From Flavobacteriales bacterium (lineage in GTDB: Bacteria; Bacteroidota; Bacteroidia; Flavobacteriales_D; Parvicellaceae), in the NCBI GenBank assembly GCA_016780365.1, contig JADHMB010000001.1, forward strand, positions 1 to 64,000: 64,000 bases of DNA, written 5' to 3'. This document shows, piece by piece, positions 27,431-37,025 of the stretch. Within the stretch, counting starts at the first letter, position 1. Each line of letters begins with the position of its first letter. The position numbers and the translations under genes were made by a program. The notes below the pieces were generated by a model that did no database searches, was not told the origin of the DNA, and worked only from the letters and a program-made list of their open reading frames with translations.

Positions 27431-27883
27431 CTAACTCAGTAGCTCTTTGGTGATTTTGGAAATTAAACTCCCATCTGCTTTGCCTTTTAATAAGCCCATT
27501 GCTTTGCCCATTACTCTACCAATATCTGACATTGAAGATGCTCCAAGGGAATCTATAATATTTTTTAACTCTTTGGTCAATTCTTCTTCGGATAATTGTT
27601 TAGGCAAATAAATTTCTAAAACATTTGCCTGTTCAATCTCCTCATTCGCCAAATCCTCTCTTTTCTGATCTACATAAATTTGGTATGCATCCATTCTTTG
27701 CTTATGTAGCTTTGATATGATTTGCTGAGCTTGGTCGTCCGAAATATTTCCAGAAAAACCTTCTTTTGTTTTTTCTAATAAAAAAGCAGATTTCACAGCT
27801 CTTAATGCAGCTAATTTAACCTTATCTTTTGCAAACATTGCTGTTTTTAAATCAACAGGGATTTGATCCTCTATTTTTCCCAT
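27431..27883 (-). CDS. GatB/YqeY domain protein
   Basis: This 150-residue protein is the stand-alone YqeY domain (DLKTAMFAKDKVKLAALRAVKSAF, about residues 10-33; then YLPKQLSEEELTKEL and MSDIGRVMGKAMGLLKGKADGS). The domain resembles the tail of GatB and is thought to interact with tRNA or tRNA-amidating enzymes. It follows ftsZ by one base, which is a conserved neighbour in Bacteroidota. Confidence 0.92.
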   Translation of the reverse strand: MGKIEDQIPVDLKTAMFAKDKVKLAALRAVKSAFLLEKTKEGFSGNISDDQAQQIISKLHKQRMDAYQIYVDQKREDLANEEIEQANVLEIYLPKQLSEEELTKELKNIIDSLGASSMSDIGRVMGKAMGLLKGKADGSLISKITKELLS

Positions 27884-27884
27884 A

Positions 27885-29528
27885 TTAATCTACGTTGTCG
27901 TGTAAGAAACTGTTGTTGTCACTTAATCCAGTTTCTTTTTCTCCGCTATCGTTGATATTTTCCCACAAAGTATACCTTGAACTAGATGAATCATCAGAGT
28001 ATTTTACATCCTTAAGGTCTACATTTCTTCTTTTATAAGCAGGCTCACTTTCCATTTCATTTAGACCCAATGGAGATCTTAATTTATCTGTGGCTTTTTT
28101 TATTCTTTCTAAACGTTCGTCAGAAATTGCCTTTGATTCTACTTGCTTTACTTGGTCCACTATTTTTTCCTCATCATTTGCAGTCATTAAATCAGCCTCC
28201 AAAATCTGAGTATTTTCAGATTGCTTTAAGTCAGTATCTAAGTTGGGCATTTCATCATCTTCCAGTAAGAATCTTACTTTACCGTCATTTTGTTGTGTGT
28301 TTTGTTCGTAAAGGTTAGAGTTGTCAGATTCTTCAGCATCATTAGTTATTTCATTTTCCTCACTAATTTCATCATCTTCTTCAAGAACATATCTTTTCAT
28401 TGCACTTTCTGAAGGGTTTAGTTCAGGGGTTTCTTCAAAACTTTCCTCAACAGTATTTGTTACTGGCTCGCTTAACTGTTCTGATTCATTAGTAATAATT
28501 TCGGGTGAATCGTCTTCTAAATTCATTATATTTTTCTTTGGAGCTTTCATAGAAAGACCAGTATGAGGAGTTGTATTAAAGCCTGTTGCAATAATAGTAA
28601 CACATAATTTATCGCCAAGAGATTCATCATATCCATGACCCCAAATAACATCAGCTGTACTTCCTGCCTCTTCTTGGATATAATCTGTTATATCTGAAAT
28701 TTCATCCATTAAAACCGCTTGTGTTCCATAAGTAATATTGAGTAAAACATATTTAGCACCATCAATATTGTTGTCATTTAGAAGTGGAGAATTCAATGCA
28801 TTTTCAACACATTTTATCGCTCTGTTTTCACCTTCTGCCTCTGCTGAACCCATAATAGCAACTCCACTATCTTTCATAACGGTATTGACATCGTTAAAAT
28901 CAACATTAATTTGTCCAGTTACAGAAATTACTTCTGCAATTCCTTTAGCAGCTATAGCCAAAACATCATCGGCATTTTCGAATGCATTTACAAGTGTCAA
29001 ATTACCAAACATTTCTCTTAGTTTGTCATTGTTAATCACCAATAAGGTATCTACAGACTCTCTCATTTTCTCAATGCCCTCTTCGGCCTGCGTTCTTCGC
29101 TTTCTTCCTTCAAAAGTAAATGGAACAGTTATAATACCAACAGTTAATATTCCCATGTCTTTAGCTGCTTGTGCAATCACTGGCGCTGCACCAGTTCCAG
29201 TTCCTCCACCCATACCAGCAGTTACAAAGATCATCTTGGTATTTTTTGCAAGAATTTCATTGACATCCTCTAGGTTTTCAATTGCTGCATTTTTACCTAC
29301 ATCTGGGATAGAACCAGCTCCTCTTCCTTCTGTTAAACTTTGTCCTAAGGGAATTTTAGTAGGTACAGGACTTGTGTCTAATGCTTGATGGTCCGTATTA
29401 CAAACTACAAAGTCTACCCCTTTTATTCCTAGGCGGTACATATGGTTTACAGCATTACTTCCACCACCACCAACACCAATTACTTTGATAATGGAAGATT
29501 GTTCTTTAGGTAAATCAAATTTCATCAT
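27885..29528 (-). CDS. ftsZ: Cell division GTPase FtsZ
   Basis: The tubulin signature GGGTGTG is at 107-113. IKVIGVGGGGSNAVNHM and the T7 loop (NVDFNDVNTVMKDSGVAIMG) are present. GTP-dependent polymers form the division ring. Residues beyond about 330 are a long, acidic, variable linker. The conserved C-terminal peptide EPAYKRRNVDL is not terminal: some 42 further residues follow and end in NNSFLHDNVD, a feature seen in Flavobacteriia. The start may be the first or second Met. It is 17 bases downstream of ftsA. The total of 547 residues is long compared with E. coli (383). Confidence 0.97.
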   Translation of the reverse strand: MMKFDLPKEQSSIIKVIGVGGGGSNAVNHMYRLGIKGVDFVVCNTDHQALDTSPVPTKIPLGQSLTEGRGAGSIPDVGKNAAIENLEDVNEILAKNTKMIFVTAGMGGGTGTGAAPVIAQAAKDMGILTVGIITVPFTFEGRKRRTQAEEGIEKMRESVDTLLVINNDKLREMFGNLTLVNAFENADDVLAIAAKGIAEVISVTGQINVDFNDVNTVMKDSGVAIMGSAEAEGENRAIKCVENALNSPLLNDNNIDGAKYVLLNITYGTQAVLMDEISDITDYIQEEAGSTADVIWGHGYDESLGDKLCVTIIATGFNTTPHTGLSMKAPKKNIMNLEDDSPEIITNESEQLSEPVTNTVEESFEETPELNPSESAMKRYVLEEDDEISEENEITNDAEESDNSNLYEQNTQQNDGKVRFLLEDDEMPNLDTDLKQSENTQILEADLMTANDEEKIVDQVKQVESKAISDERLERIKKATDKLRSPLGLNEMESEPAYKRRNVDLKDVKYSDDSSSSRYTLWENINDSGEKETGLSDNNSFLHDNVD

Positions 29529-29545
29529 GATTTTATTTTTAATTG

Positions 29546-30808
29546 TTAATCTACTTTTTCGTCAAAAAATGTTTTAATCTTTTCAAAAAAGCTTCCCTTA
29601 TTTTTTTGGGAATGCATTCTTGTATTTATTTTTTCGTTTCTTGACTTTAATAATTCAAATTTCTCAAATCCTTTGGCTACTAACCCAACACCTGTTGCAA
29701 ATAATGGGGAAGTGACGTTAATATTGGTATTGGAACTTAAGTGCTCATTTGGATAACCAACTCTAGAATCCATTCCAGTAGTGAATTCTATCAATTGGTT
29801 CATATGCTTAAGTTGGGATCCTCCACCTGTTACAACAATACCACCAATTAATTTTTTCTCAAATCCAGAATTTTTAATTTCATAATAAATATGTTCTAAT
29901 ATTTCTGACATTCTAGCATTGATAATATTTGCTAAATTCATGACTGATATCTCTTTGGGGTCTCTTCCTCTCAATCCTGGGATACAAACTACTTCGTTGT
30001 CTTGATTGGTTTGAGTAACTGCAGCTCCAAACTTGGTTTTTAAAAGTTCTGCTTGCCTGTGCATAATTGTACAACCTTCTTTAATATCTTCTGTAATTAC
30101 ATTTCCCCCAAAAGGAATTACTGCAGTATGTCTAATAATTCCATCGTGGAAGATGGCAATATCAGTAGTTCCTCCACCAATATCTACTAAAGCTACACCA
30201 GCTTCTTTTTCTTCATTACTAATCACGGCCGAAGAAGATGCAAGTGGCTCAAGAACTAATTCTGCTACTTCGAGACCAGCTTTACTAACACACTTAAATA
30301 TATTTTTTGCAGCTGCCATTTGGCCGGTGATAATATGAAAATTTGCCTCTAATTGAACTCCCGACATACCAATAGGATCTTTTATTCCGGGCTGTCTATC
30401 GACAATGTATTCCTGGGGCAGAACATGAATAATTTCCTCTCCTGGCATCATCACTAATTTATACATATCTTCAATTAACTCGTCTACATCTTTTTGAGAA
30501 ATTTCTTCTTCAATAGAATCTCTAGTAATCATTCCTCTGTGCTGAAGACTCTTGATATGTTGACCAGCAATTCCAACATTTACCACTTTTATTTCAATTC
30601 CAGATTTAGATTCTGCTTCTTCAACAGCAGCTCTAATTGACTGAACAGTCTTTTCAATATTAGAAACTACTCCTCTAGTAACTCCTAAGCTGGGCGCCTT
30701 ACCAATACCCAATATTTCAATTTTCCCATGATCCGTTTTTCTACCAACCAAACAAGCAATTTTAGTGGTTCCAATATCTAGTCCTACAATTATTTCTGGT
30801 GCATCCAT
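29546..30808 (-). CDS. ftsA: Cell division protein FtsA
   Basis: The actin-like fold shows phosphate-binding VGLDIGTTKIACLVGRK near residue 8 and ALVDIGGGTTDIAIF near 205. GGIVVTGGGSQLKHM lies in the adenosine motif, and the SHS2/1C domain follows the first ATPase part. The last residues (FFEKIKTFFDEKV) form an amphipathic helix that should tether FtsA, and through it FtsZ, to the inner membrane. It sits between ftsQ (one-base gap) and ftsZ, the usual order. Confidence 0.96.
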   Translation of the reverse strand: MDAPEIIVGLDIGTTKIACLVGRKTDHGKIEILGIGKAPSLGVTRGVVSNIEKTVQSIRAAVEEAESKSGIEIKVVNVGIAGQHIKSLQHRGMITRDSIEEEISQKDVDELIEDMYKLVMMPGEEIIHVLPQEYIVDRQPGIKDPIGMSGVQLEANFHIITGQMAAAKNIFKCVSKAGLEVAELVLEPLASSSAVISNEEKEAGVALVDIGGGTTDIAIFHDGIIRHTAVIPFGGNVITEDIKEGCTIMHRQAELLKTKFGAAVTQTNQDNEVVCIPGLRGRDPKEISVMNLANIINARMSEILEHIYYEIKNSGFEKKLIGGIVVTGGGSQLKHMNQLIEFTTGMDSRVGYPNEHLSSNTNINVTSPLFATGVGLVAKGFEKFELLKSRNEKINTRMHSQKNKGSFFEKIKTFFDEKVD

Positions 30809-30809
30809 T

Positions 30810-31592
30810 TTAGTTTCTTTTTGAGCAGATTATTTGATTTTCATATAATACATTAAGTGTATCGTACTTATTTAAGTCTTTTGGCTGTGGGCCATTTTTA
30901 TAAAAAAGTTTAATTTTTTTAAATTTCTTCTCCATATTCTCTGTTGATCCAAACAAAATTCTTTGGTTACCTATTCTTGGAATAAACTCAAAGTAGCCAT
31001 TATTGTTGATGTAGATTTGAACAATTTGAGATTTTAAGAACGAGTCATTGTTAATTAATTTACTCATTTTATAAATTTTTTGAAAATCTGGGGACTTATG
31101 AAGGCTATCTAAAACATAGAGGTTTAATCTTTCAGGAATATTTATTTTACCTGAAAAAATAGGGACTCTAGAAACATAAGTGCTACAAAGTGGCATAAGA
31201 AATCCATTATCATCTATATAAAAATTCTTTTCATAGACAGGGCTTACAAACCTAGCAATTGGGGTTCTTTTTTTAATATTTACTTCAAGATTTCCATTGT
31301 TATTAAAATAAACTTCAGCACTATTAATTGCAGAATGATTTAAAAGTTTTGTTTCAATATGAGAAAAATCAATTTCGTGCTTTAAGGTAACTTTTTCGAC
31401 AATCCCCATTAAAGACAACATGGAATTTACTTCAGACTTTGTAATAAATTCGTGAAGATTGTCCTCTATGAAATTAATTTGCACTTTCTTAAGTTTTATA
31501 TCTTGGTAAAAACTGGAAACAAAACCAGATAACACAATCCATCCTGAGAGAATAGAAATCCAAAAAAATATTTTACCTATTTTCTTAAGCAT
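30810..31592 (-). CDS. ftsQ: Cell division protein FtsQ
   Basis: A short cytoplasmic tail and one membrane helix (FFWISILSGWIVLSGFVSSF, about residues 9-28) are followed by a POTRA-like region (ITKSEVNSMLSLMG, LLNHSAINSAEVYFNNNGNLEVNIKKRTPIARF, about 50-120) and the FtsQ beta domain. Divisome FtsQ links early and late proteins together with FtsL. Sequence conservation is low, so synteny between murC and ftsA carries much of the assignment. It overlaps murC by eight bases. Confidence 0.9.
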   Translation of the reverse strand: MLKKIGKIFFWISILSGWIVLSGFVSSFYQDIKLKKVQINFIEDNLHEFITKSEVNSMLSLMGIVEKVTLKHEIDFSHIETKLLNHSAINSAEVYFNNNGNLEVNIKKRTPIARFVSPVYEKNFYIDDNGFLMPLCSTYVSRVPIFSGKINIPERLNLYVLDSLHKSPDFQKIYKMSKLINNDSFLKSQIVQIYINNNGYFEFIPRIGNQRILFGSTENMEKKFKKIKLFYKNGPQPKDLNKYDTLNVLYENQIICSKRN

Positions 31593-32937
31593 TCAAAGCA
31601 ATTTTTTTTATTTGTTTTGGCCATTGATCGATATCACCAGCTCCTATTGTAAGTAAAACCATATCTAAGTCTCGGTTAATGAAATTGAAAAGTTCACTTA
31701 CTGAATTAATTATTCTCTTATTGTTATTTTTAATTTTTTGTATTAAAACCGAAGAATCTATACCCTCAATAGGAGCTTCTCTTGCAGGATAAATAGGCAA
31801 CAAAAAAATTTGATCAAATCCGGATAAACTTTCTGCAAAATAATCCATGAAATCTCTAGTTCTGGAAAACAAATGTGGTTGAAACACCCCAACGACAAAT
31901 TTTTGTGGATAAAAAGACTTTACAGCACTTAATAGAGAATCAATCTCTTTAGGATGGTGTGCATAATCATCAATATAGATAAGTTTCGGAAGGCTTAGCT
32001 GAACATCAAATCTTCTTTTAACTCCAGAGTAGCTTTGGAGTCCATTTTTTATACTATCAACAGTTATTCCATTAATTAAACATGCTAAAATAGAACCTGC
32101 AGCATTTAATAAATTATAACTTCCAGGCATTTTAAATACGAAGTTCTGGTAAGTTTGATTGTTAAAGACAATGTCAAACAAATACAAGCCTTCTTTAATT
32201 TGAACATTTATAATTTGTAAATCATTGTCTTTTTTAAAACCATAGGACAAATTTTCTTTGAAGAAATGACTGATATTTTCTTCTACAATCAACTTTTTTT
32301 TATCGCTTAATAAATTGGTGAAATCCTTAAATGCTTCTACCAAAAAATCTTTATTTTCATAAATATCCAAATGATCAGCATCCATAGATGTCAATACAAT
32401 TGTATCTGGAAATAGGTTCATAAATGAACGGTCGTATTCATCCGCCTCTACTACTGAAAAATTTCCCTTTCCTATTAAAAAATTAGACTTGTAATTTGAA
32501 GTAATTCCACCTATGAAACAAAGCCCATCTTTATTATCTGATGTTAAAATATGAGCAATAATAGAACTAGTTGTTGTTTTGCCATGAGTTCCTGCAACTG
32601 CAATTGTATCTAGTGGTTTTGTAATTTCACCAAGTATTTGAGATCTTTTTAATAAAGGAACCTGGGATTTTTTAAAATATTCGAAATATATATTTTTTGA
32701 ATCTATTGCAGGAGTAAAAATTACCAATTGGATATTTTGAAGATCTTTTAAAGAATCTATATTTTCATCGTAAGATATTTCAACGCCGACTTTTTCTAAC
32801 TCTATAGTTAATTCTGTTTTGCTTCTATCATAACCACTTACCTTAGCCCCTTGATTTACAAAATAATGAGCCAATGCGCTCATACCTATCCCACCAATTC
32901 CAATAAAATATATGGATTTAAAATTATCTAAATTCAT
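31585..32937 (-). CDS. murC: UDP-N-acetylmuramate--L-alanine ligase
   Basis: The Mur ligase layout is complete: an N-terminal UDP-binding Rossmann domain (YFIGIGGIGMSALA), ATP loop GTHGKTTTS at 116-124, VEADEYDRSF in the centre, and a C-terminal ligase domain (YIDDYAHHPKEIDSLL). MurC adds L-Ala to UDP-MurNAc in the cytoplasm. The 450-residue length is usual. It is separated from murG by a single-base overlap and overlaps ftsQ by eight bases. Confidence 0.96.
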   Translation of the reverse strand: MNLDNFKSIYFIGIGGIGMSALAHYFVNQGAKVSGYDRSKTELTIELEKVGVEISYDENIDSLKDLQNIQLVIFTPAIDSKNIYFEYFKKSQVPLLKRSQILGEITKPLDTIAVAGTHGKTTTSSIIAHILTSDNKDGLCFIGGITSNYKSNFLIGKGNFSVVEADEYDRSFMNLFPDTIVLTSMDADHLDIYENKDFLVEAFKDFTNLLSDKKKLIVEENISHFFKENLSYGFKKDNDLQIINVQIKEGLYLFDIVFNNQTYQNFVFKMPGSYNLLNAAGSILACLINGITVDSIKNGLQSYSGVKRRFDVQLSLPKLIYIDDYAHHPKEIDSLLSAVKSFYPQKFVVGVFQPHLFSRTRDFMDYFAESLSGFDQIFLLPIYPAREAPIEGIDSSVLIQKIKNNNKRIINSVSELFNFINRDLDMVLLTIGAGDIDQWPKQIKKIALNA

Positions 32938-34046
32938 TAAGAAATAAGTTTAAATATTTCATTGACAATATCATCACTAGCATTAGGCTTTCCCATTTTT
33001 TTTGCATTTTTAGAAATGGTGTTCAACTGATTTTCTTGCTTAAGTAAATCCAAGGCGGTTCTTAAAAGGGAATCGGTGTCTTTATCCTCAATAAGAATAG
33101 CAGCAGATTTATTAACCAAAGACATTGCATTTTTAGTCTGATGATCTTCTGAAACGTTGGGGGATGGAACCAAAATACTTGGCTTACCTGCTAAAGTAAG
33201 TTCACTAATAGACAATGCACCCGCTCTAGAGATTACTAGATCCGCAAGAGAATAAGCTAAATCCATTCTTTTAATAAATGCTAAGGCTTTTACATTGGGA
33301 ATATTAATTTGGTTTAATTGATTTTCAATAGAGTCAAAATATCTTTTGCCAACTTGCCACAGTAATTTAATTGGTTGATCTTTGATTGTATCAATAGAAT
33401 TTAAGATTCCTTCATTGATAGATTTTGCTCCTAAACTTCCTCCTAAAACTAAAATCACTTTTTCATTCTTAGAAACTTTAAAATAGGTTTTAGCATCCAA
33501 CAACTTAGCATCTAAATTTTCAATGTCTTTTCTTACTGGATTGCCAGTTAAAACCAATTTATTTGTCTCAAAAAATTGATTCATATTTTCATATGCAACA
33601 CAGATTTTTTTAGTTTTTTTACTCAGCCACTTATTGGTTAGACCGGCATAAGAATTCTGCTCTTGAATTAATGTAGGAATTTTTAAACTGTGTGCCATTC
33701 TTAAAGTTGGTCCACTTGCATAGCCACCAACACCAACCACAATATTTGGTTGAAAATCCTTAATTATTTTTCTTGCATGATTGAAACTTTTTAAAAGTAG
33801 AAAAGGAAACTTTAGGTTTTTAAGAATTGCATTTATAGACAGAGATCTTTGGATGCCCACAACATTTAGCCCAACAATTTCAAAGCCCTCTTCTGGAACT
33901 TTTTCCATTTCCATTCTCCCTTTTGCTCCAACAAATAGTATTTCCGAATCTTTACTTATTTCTAATATTTTCTTTGCAATTGCAATAGCTGGGTAAATAT
34001 GCCCTCCAGTTCCACCACCACTAATGATTATTTTATAGCTAGACAT
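32937..34046 (-). CDS. murG: Lipid II synthase MurG (UDP-GlcNAc transferase)
   Basis: The N-terminal GGGTGGHIYPAIAIA is the lipid-acceptor glycine loop of MurG. VGVGGYASGPTLRMAHSLKIP, IQEQNSYAGLTNKWLSK and the C-terminal SRAGALSISELTLAGKPSILVPSPNVSEDHQTKNA are characteristic. It transfers GlcNAc to lipid I at the inner face of the membrane. I take the ATG at 34046 (MSSYKIIISGGG), which overlaps ftsW by eight bases. The in-frame ATG at 34079 would add 11 residues that do not belong to the family. Confidence 0.96.
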   Translation of the reverse strand: MSSYKIIISGGGTGGHIYPAIAIAKKILEISKDSEILFVGAKGRMEMEKVPEEGFEIVGLNVVGIQRSLSINAILKNLKFPFLLLKSFNHARKIIKDFQPNIVVGVGGYASGPTLRMAHSLKIPTLIQEQNSYAGLTNKWLSKKTKKICVAYENMNQFFETNKLVLTGNPVRKDIENLDAKLLDAKTYFKVSKNEKVILVLGGSLGAKSINEGILNSIDTIKDQPIKLLWQVGKRYFDSIENQLNQINIPNVKALAFIKRMDLAYSLADLVISRAGALSISELTLAGKPSILVPSPNVSEDHQTKNAMSLVNKSAAILIEDKDTDSLLRTALDLLKQENQLNTISKNAKKMGKPNASDDIVNEIFKLIS

Positions 34047-35166
34047 TTTCAGAATCTTTATATACTGTTGTACTAACATTTAAAATTATTCCCAAAGAAA
34101 TACAGGTAAATAATATAGAAGTTCCACCCATACTAATTAAAGGCAAAGGTTGTCCGGTGACAGGGAATAAATTTACCCCAACTCCCATATTTATAAAAGA
34201 TTGGAAGATTAGCATAAAGCTTAATCCAAATACAATAAAAGAAGCAAATTTACTATCCACTTTATTCATAATTCTAATCGCTCTGAAAAATAAAATCATA
34301 TATAAAATAACCAATCCTATTCCTCCGATTATCGAGCCAAATTCTTCAATAGAAGAAGCATAAATAAAATCTGATTGAGCAGAATATAAATCATTTTTAA
34401 CATGCCCTTTCCCCGGACCTTTTCCAAATAAAAATCCATTTGCGACTGCTCGTTTTGCCATTTCTGCTTGGTAATTTTCTTGTTTCTCACCACTTCCAAA
34501 GCTCATCATTCTTTTTTCCCAAGTATCCACTCTAGGTAAAAAACCAGGAATTGCAATATTGACAAGAATTAAAAAAGCAAAACCTAGAAAAGCAGTTCCT
34601 ATAATAGATCCTAAATGCTTTATTTTAGCACCTCCTATAAACATCATTGTAAAACAAACGGTAAATAACATCGCTGCTGTAGAAAAATCTGCGGGGAGAA
34701 TTAAGCCACAAATTAGAGCTACAGGCCATAAAATAGGTATTAAACCTTTTTTAAAATCCTTAATGTCTTCCTTCATATTGGTAAGCATACGCGAGACATA
34801 GATGATCAAAACTAATTTCGCAAAATCTGAAGGTTGAAAACCCATTATCCATCTTGAAGCATTTCCTTTACTGACCCCAAATAAGAGTGTAACAAATAAT
34901 AAAACAATAGAAACAAAAATTCCTATCTGGGATAATCGTGAAAAATACTTGTATGGAAAAAACTGCAAATAAATAATCAGAATAATTCCAATTATTATAA
35001 TTAAAGTATGCTTGATAACGTAAGGAGCAACATTTCCACCTGAAATTCTAAATGCTAAATTAGAACTTGAGCTGTAAGCCATAACTATTGAATACAATGA
35101 AAGTAATATTATAATTGTCCAAATTACTTTATCCCCCTTTAAGTATTTCTCAATTAGCTGTTGCAT
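34039..35166 (-). CDS. ftsW: Peptidoglycan glycosyltransferase FtsW (SEDS family)
   Basis: About ten membrane helices and SEDS motifs are visible: FGVSKGNASRWI, GFQPSDFAKLVLIIYVS, and ESHFIF-like QSDFIYASSIEEFGSIIGG with the C-terminal NMGVGVNLFPVTGQPLPLISMGGTS. FtsW polymerises lipid II at the septum with the transpeptidase FtsI, whose gene is upstream at 39723. It overlaps by one base the stop of the solitary MurD-like domain gene. The length of 375 residues is typical. Confidence 0.95.
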   Translation of the reverse strand: MQQLIEKYLKGDKVIWTIIILLSLYSIVMAYSSSSNLAFRISGGNVAPYVIKHTLIIIIGIILIIYLQFFPYKYFSRLSQIGIFVSIVLLFVTLLFGVSKGNASRWIMGFQPSDFAKLVLIIYVSRMLTNMKEDIKDFKKGLIPILWPVALICGLILPADFSTAAMLFTVCFTMMFIGGAKIKHLGSIIGTAFLGFAFLILVNIAIPGFLPRVDTWEKRMMSFGSGEKQENYQAEMAKRAVANGFLFGKGPGKGHVKNDLYSAQSDFIYASSIEEFGSIIGGIGLVILYMILFFRAIRIMNKVDSKFASFIVFGLSFMLIFQSFINMGVGVNLFPVTGQPLPLISMGGTSILFTCISLGIILNVSTTVYKDSENV

Positions 35167-35663
35167 TAATCTATACTGTGAATTAAATTTTTAAAATAAT
35201 CTCCTCTTAACTGGTAGTTTTGATGAGTGATATAACTTGAGCAAGCTGGAGAGAAAAGAACATTTATATTTTTAGTAGGATTATTTATAGCCATATTCAC
35301 CGAATCCTTAATGTTTGACAATTGAGAGTATTTAATTTTAGAGCCAAACAGATATTTTATATTGGTTTCATGTTTTCCATAATAGATTATCTCTGTTACT
35401 TTCGACAAAACTAAATCCTCAAGAATGTCCAAATCTCTTGGTGATTGGTTTTGGCCTACTATCCAAATAATTGGCCCTTGTATTTTTGACAAAGAATATG
35501 CTGTAGCTCCAGTGTCTGTAGATTTGGAATCGTTGATCCATATTTTCTCTAGCTTATCAGAAAAAAATTCAAGCCTGTGCTCTATAGAAGAGAAGGAATT
35601 CAAAGATTCTTTTCTTTTGTTAAGGAGCTGTTTTCTTATAGATTTTTGCTTAAGTATATTCAT
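35166..35663 (-). CDS. Stand-alone MurD C-terminal-domain paralogue
   Basis: The 165 residues align almost end to end with the C-terminal ligase domain of the adjacent MurD: EHRLE, WINDSKST, IWIVG, ILEDLVLSKV, GK, IK-x-x-FGS, NVLFSPACSS, NY-x-x-RG, FKN. By hand, about 54 of 138 positions are identical with one single-residue gap. The UDP-binding and ATP-binding domains are absent. In place of MurD's glycine-rich VGGIDKGND it has VGQNQSPRD, and FKNY has become HQNY, so catalysis alone is unlikely. The frame is intact, nine bases from murD and overlapping ftsW by one base, so it appears maintained. The first 20 residues are basic. The function is unknown. Confidence 0.85.
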   Translation of the reverse strand: MNILKQKSIRKQLLNKRKESLNSFSSIEHRLEFFSDKLEKIWINDSKSTDTGATAYSLSKIQGPIIWIVGQNQSPRDLDILEDLVLSKVTEIIYYGKHETNIKYLFGSKIKYSQLSNIKDSVNMAINNPTKNINVLFSPACSSYITHQNYQLRGDYFKNLIHSID

Positions 35664-35672
35664 CTACAAAAA

Positions 35673-37025
35673 TTATAATGTTCTTACAGCATTTTTAAAT
35701 TGATGCCCTCTATCTTCATAATTCTTAAATAAATCGAAACTAGAACAAGCAGGAGATAGCAATACATTAAATCCTTTTTTAGCAATTCTATAACTAATTT
35801 GTACTGCTTGATCCGCTGATTCAGCTTCATAAAAAGAATCTACTATGGAACCAAAAGCCTCTTTAATCTTAGAATTATCTTTTCCTAAGCAAACAATTCC
35901 TAAAACCTTTTGTTTTACAAGTCCCTCTAATATCGAGTAATCATTTCCTTTATCTATTCCTCCAACAATCCAAATAGTTGGTTGCTGCATGCTTTCTAAA
36001 GCATACCATGTTGAATTGACATTTGTCGCCTTTGAATCATTTATAAAATTAATTCCATGGATTTTGGCAACATCCTCCAATCTATGTTCTACATTTTGAA
36101 AATCCGCTAGACTGTCTCGGATAATTTCTTTTCTAATATCTAATACTCTTGCTGCAACTCCCGCAGCCATAGAATTAAATAAATTGTGCTTGCCTTGTTG
36201 GGCCAATTGATGAATGGACATAATTGTTTGTTTTTTATTGTTTATACTGATTTTTATTTGTTCTTTTTCTAACCAAGATCCTTTGAGTAACTTCTCATTT
36301 ATGGAAACTGGAGCTAATTCGTAAGAGACTTCATCTTGAGACTTAATCCATTCTGATATTACTTTATCGTCGTGGTTATAAATTAGACAATCACTTTTGG
36401 ACATGTTTTGACAAATCCTAAATTTACTTTTCGAATATTTTGTGAAATCTTGTTGGTATCTATCTAAATGATCTGGAGAAATATTTAGAATTATTGAAAT
36501 GTCAGATTTGAAATCGTACATTCTATCTAATTGGAAACTACTAAGTTCAATAACATAGTAGTCCATATTTTCTAAAGCTACTGACATGGCATAACTTTGA
36601 CCAATATTCCCAACCGCTTTTACATTGTATCCTGCATTCTCTAAAATGTAAGTAACCATTAAAGTGGTAGTGGTCTTTCCATTAGTTCCAGTAATACATA
36701 TTTTTTTTGCATTGCAGAAATAGCTTGCAAATTCAATTTCACTTATAATGGGTTTGGAACTTTTTATAAAATATTTTACTAATTGATGGTCATTATCGAT
36801 TCCAGGGCTAACAACTAAAACATCTTGAACAGAGGAAATAAATGGCATATAATCCACTTGGTAATATTCAACTCCAAATTCTCTTAAAGTATTGGTAGAT
36901 TCCTTGGATATATTTGAATCGTCACAGAGCAGAACATTTAAATTATTTTTCTTAGCCAGTACCGCTGCGCCAATACCACTTTTTCCAGCACCTAAAACCA
37001 CAATATTTTGAAAGTTTTTTATCAT
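35673..37025 (-). CDS. murD: UDP-N-acetylmuramoyl-L-alanine--D-glutamate ligase
   Basis: A complete three-domain Mur ligase: N-terminal Rossmann ([18 protein letters not shown]), ATP loop GTNGKTTTT at 113-121, ELSSFQLD and [10 protein letters not shown] in the centre, and the C-terminal domain from about residue 313 ([41 protein letters not shown]). MurD adds D-Glu to the growing stem peptide. The ATGA overlap with mraY indicates coupling. Its own C-terminal domain is repeated as a separate gene immediately downstream. Confidence 0.97.
   Translation of the reverse strand: MIKNFQNIVVLGAGKSGIGAAVLAKKNNLNVLLCDDSNISKESTNTLREFGVEYYQVDYMPFISSVQDVLVVSPGIDNDHQLVKYFIKSSKPIISEIEFASYFCNAKKICITGTNGKTTTTLMVTYILENAGYNVKAVGNIGQSYAMSVALENMDYYVIELSSFQLDRMYDFKSDISIILNISPDHLDRYQQDFTKYSKSKFRICQNMSKSDCLIYNHDDKVISEWIKSQDEVSYELAPVSINEKLLKGSWLEKEQIKISINNKKQTIMSIHQLAQQGKHNLFNSMAAGVAARVLDIRKEIIRDSLADFQNVEHRLEDVAKIHGINFINDSKATNVNSTWYALESMQQPTIWIVGGIDKGNDYSILEGLVKQKVLGIVCLGKDNSKIKEAFGSIVDSFYEAESADQAVQISYRIAKKGFNVLLSPACSSFDLFKNYEDRGHQFKNAVRTL

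Noticed and set aside
28738..29388. 216-codon plus-strand ORF opposite ftsZ
   Set aside because: It is the antisense shadow of the ftsZ GTPase region, with no start-site context or family motif; codon constraint in ftsZ explains the open frame.
30033..30338. 101-codon ORF opposite ftsA
   Set aside because: Complement of the ftsA actin-like domain; no independent evidence.
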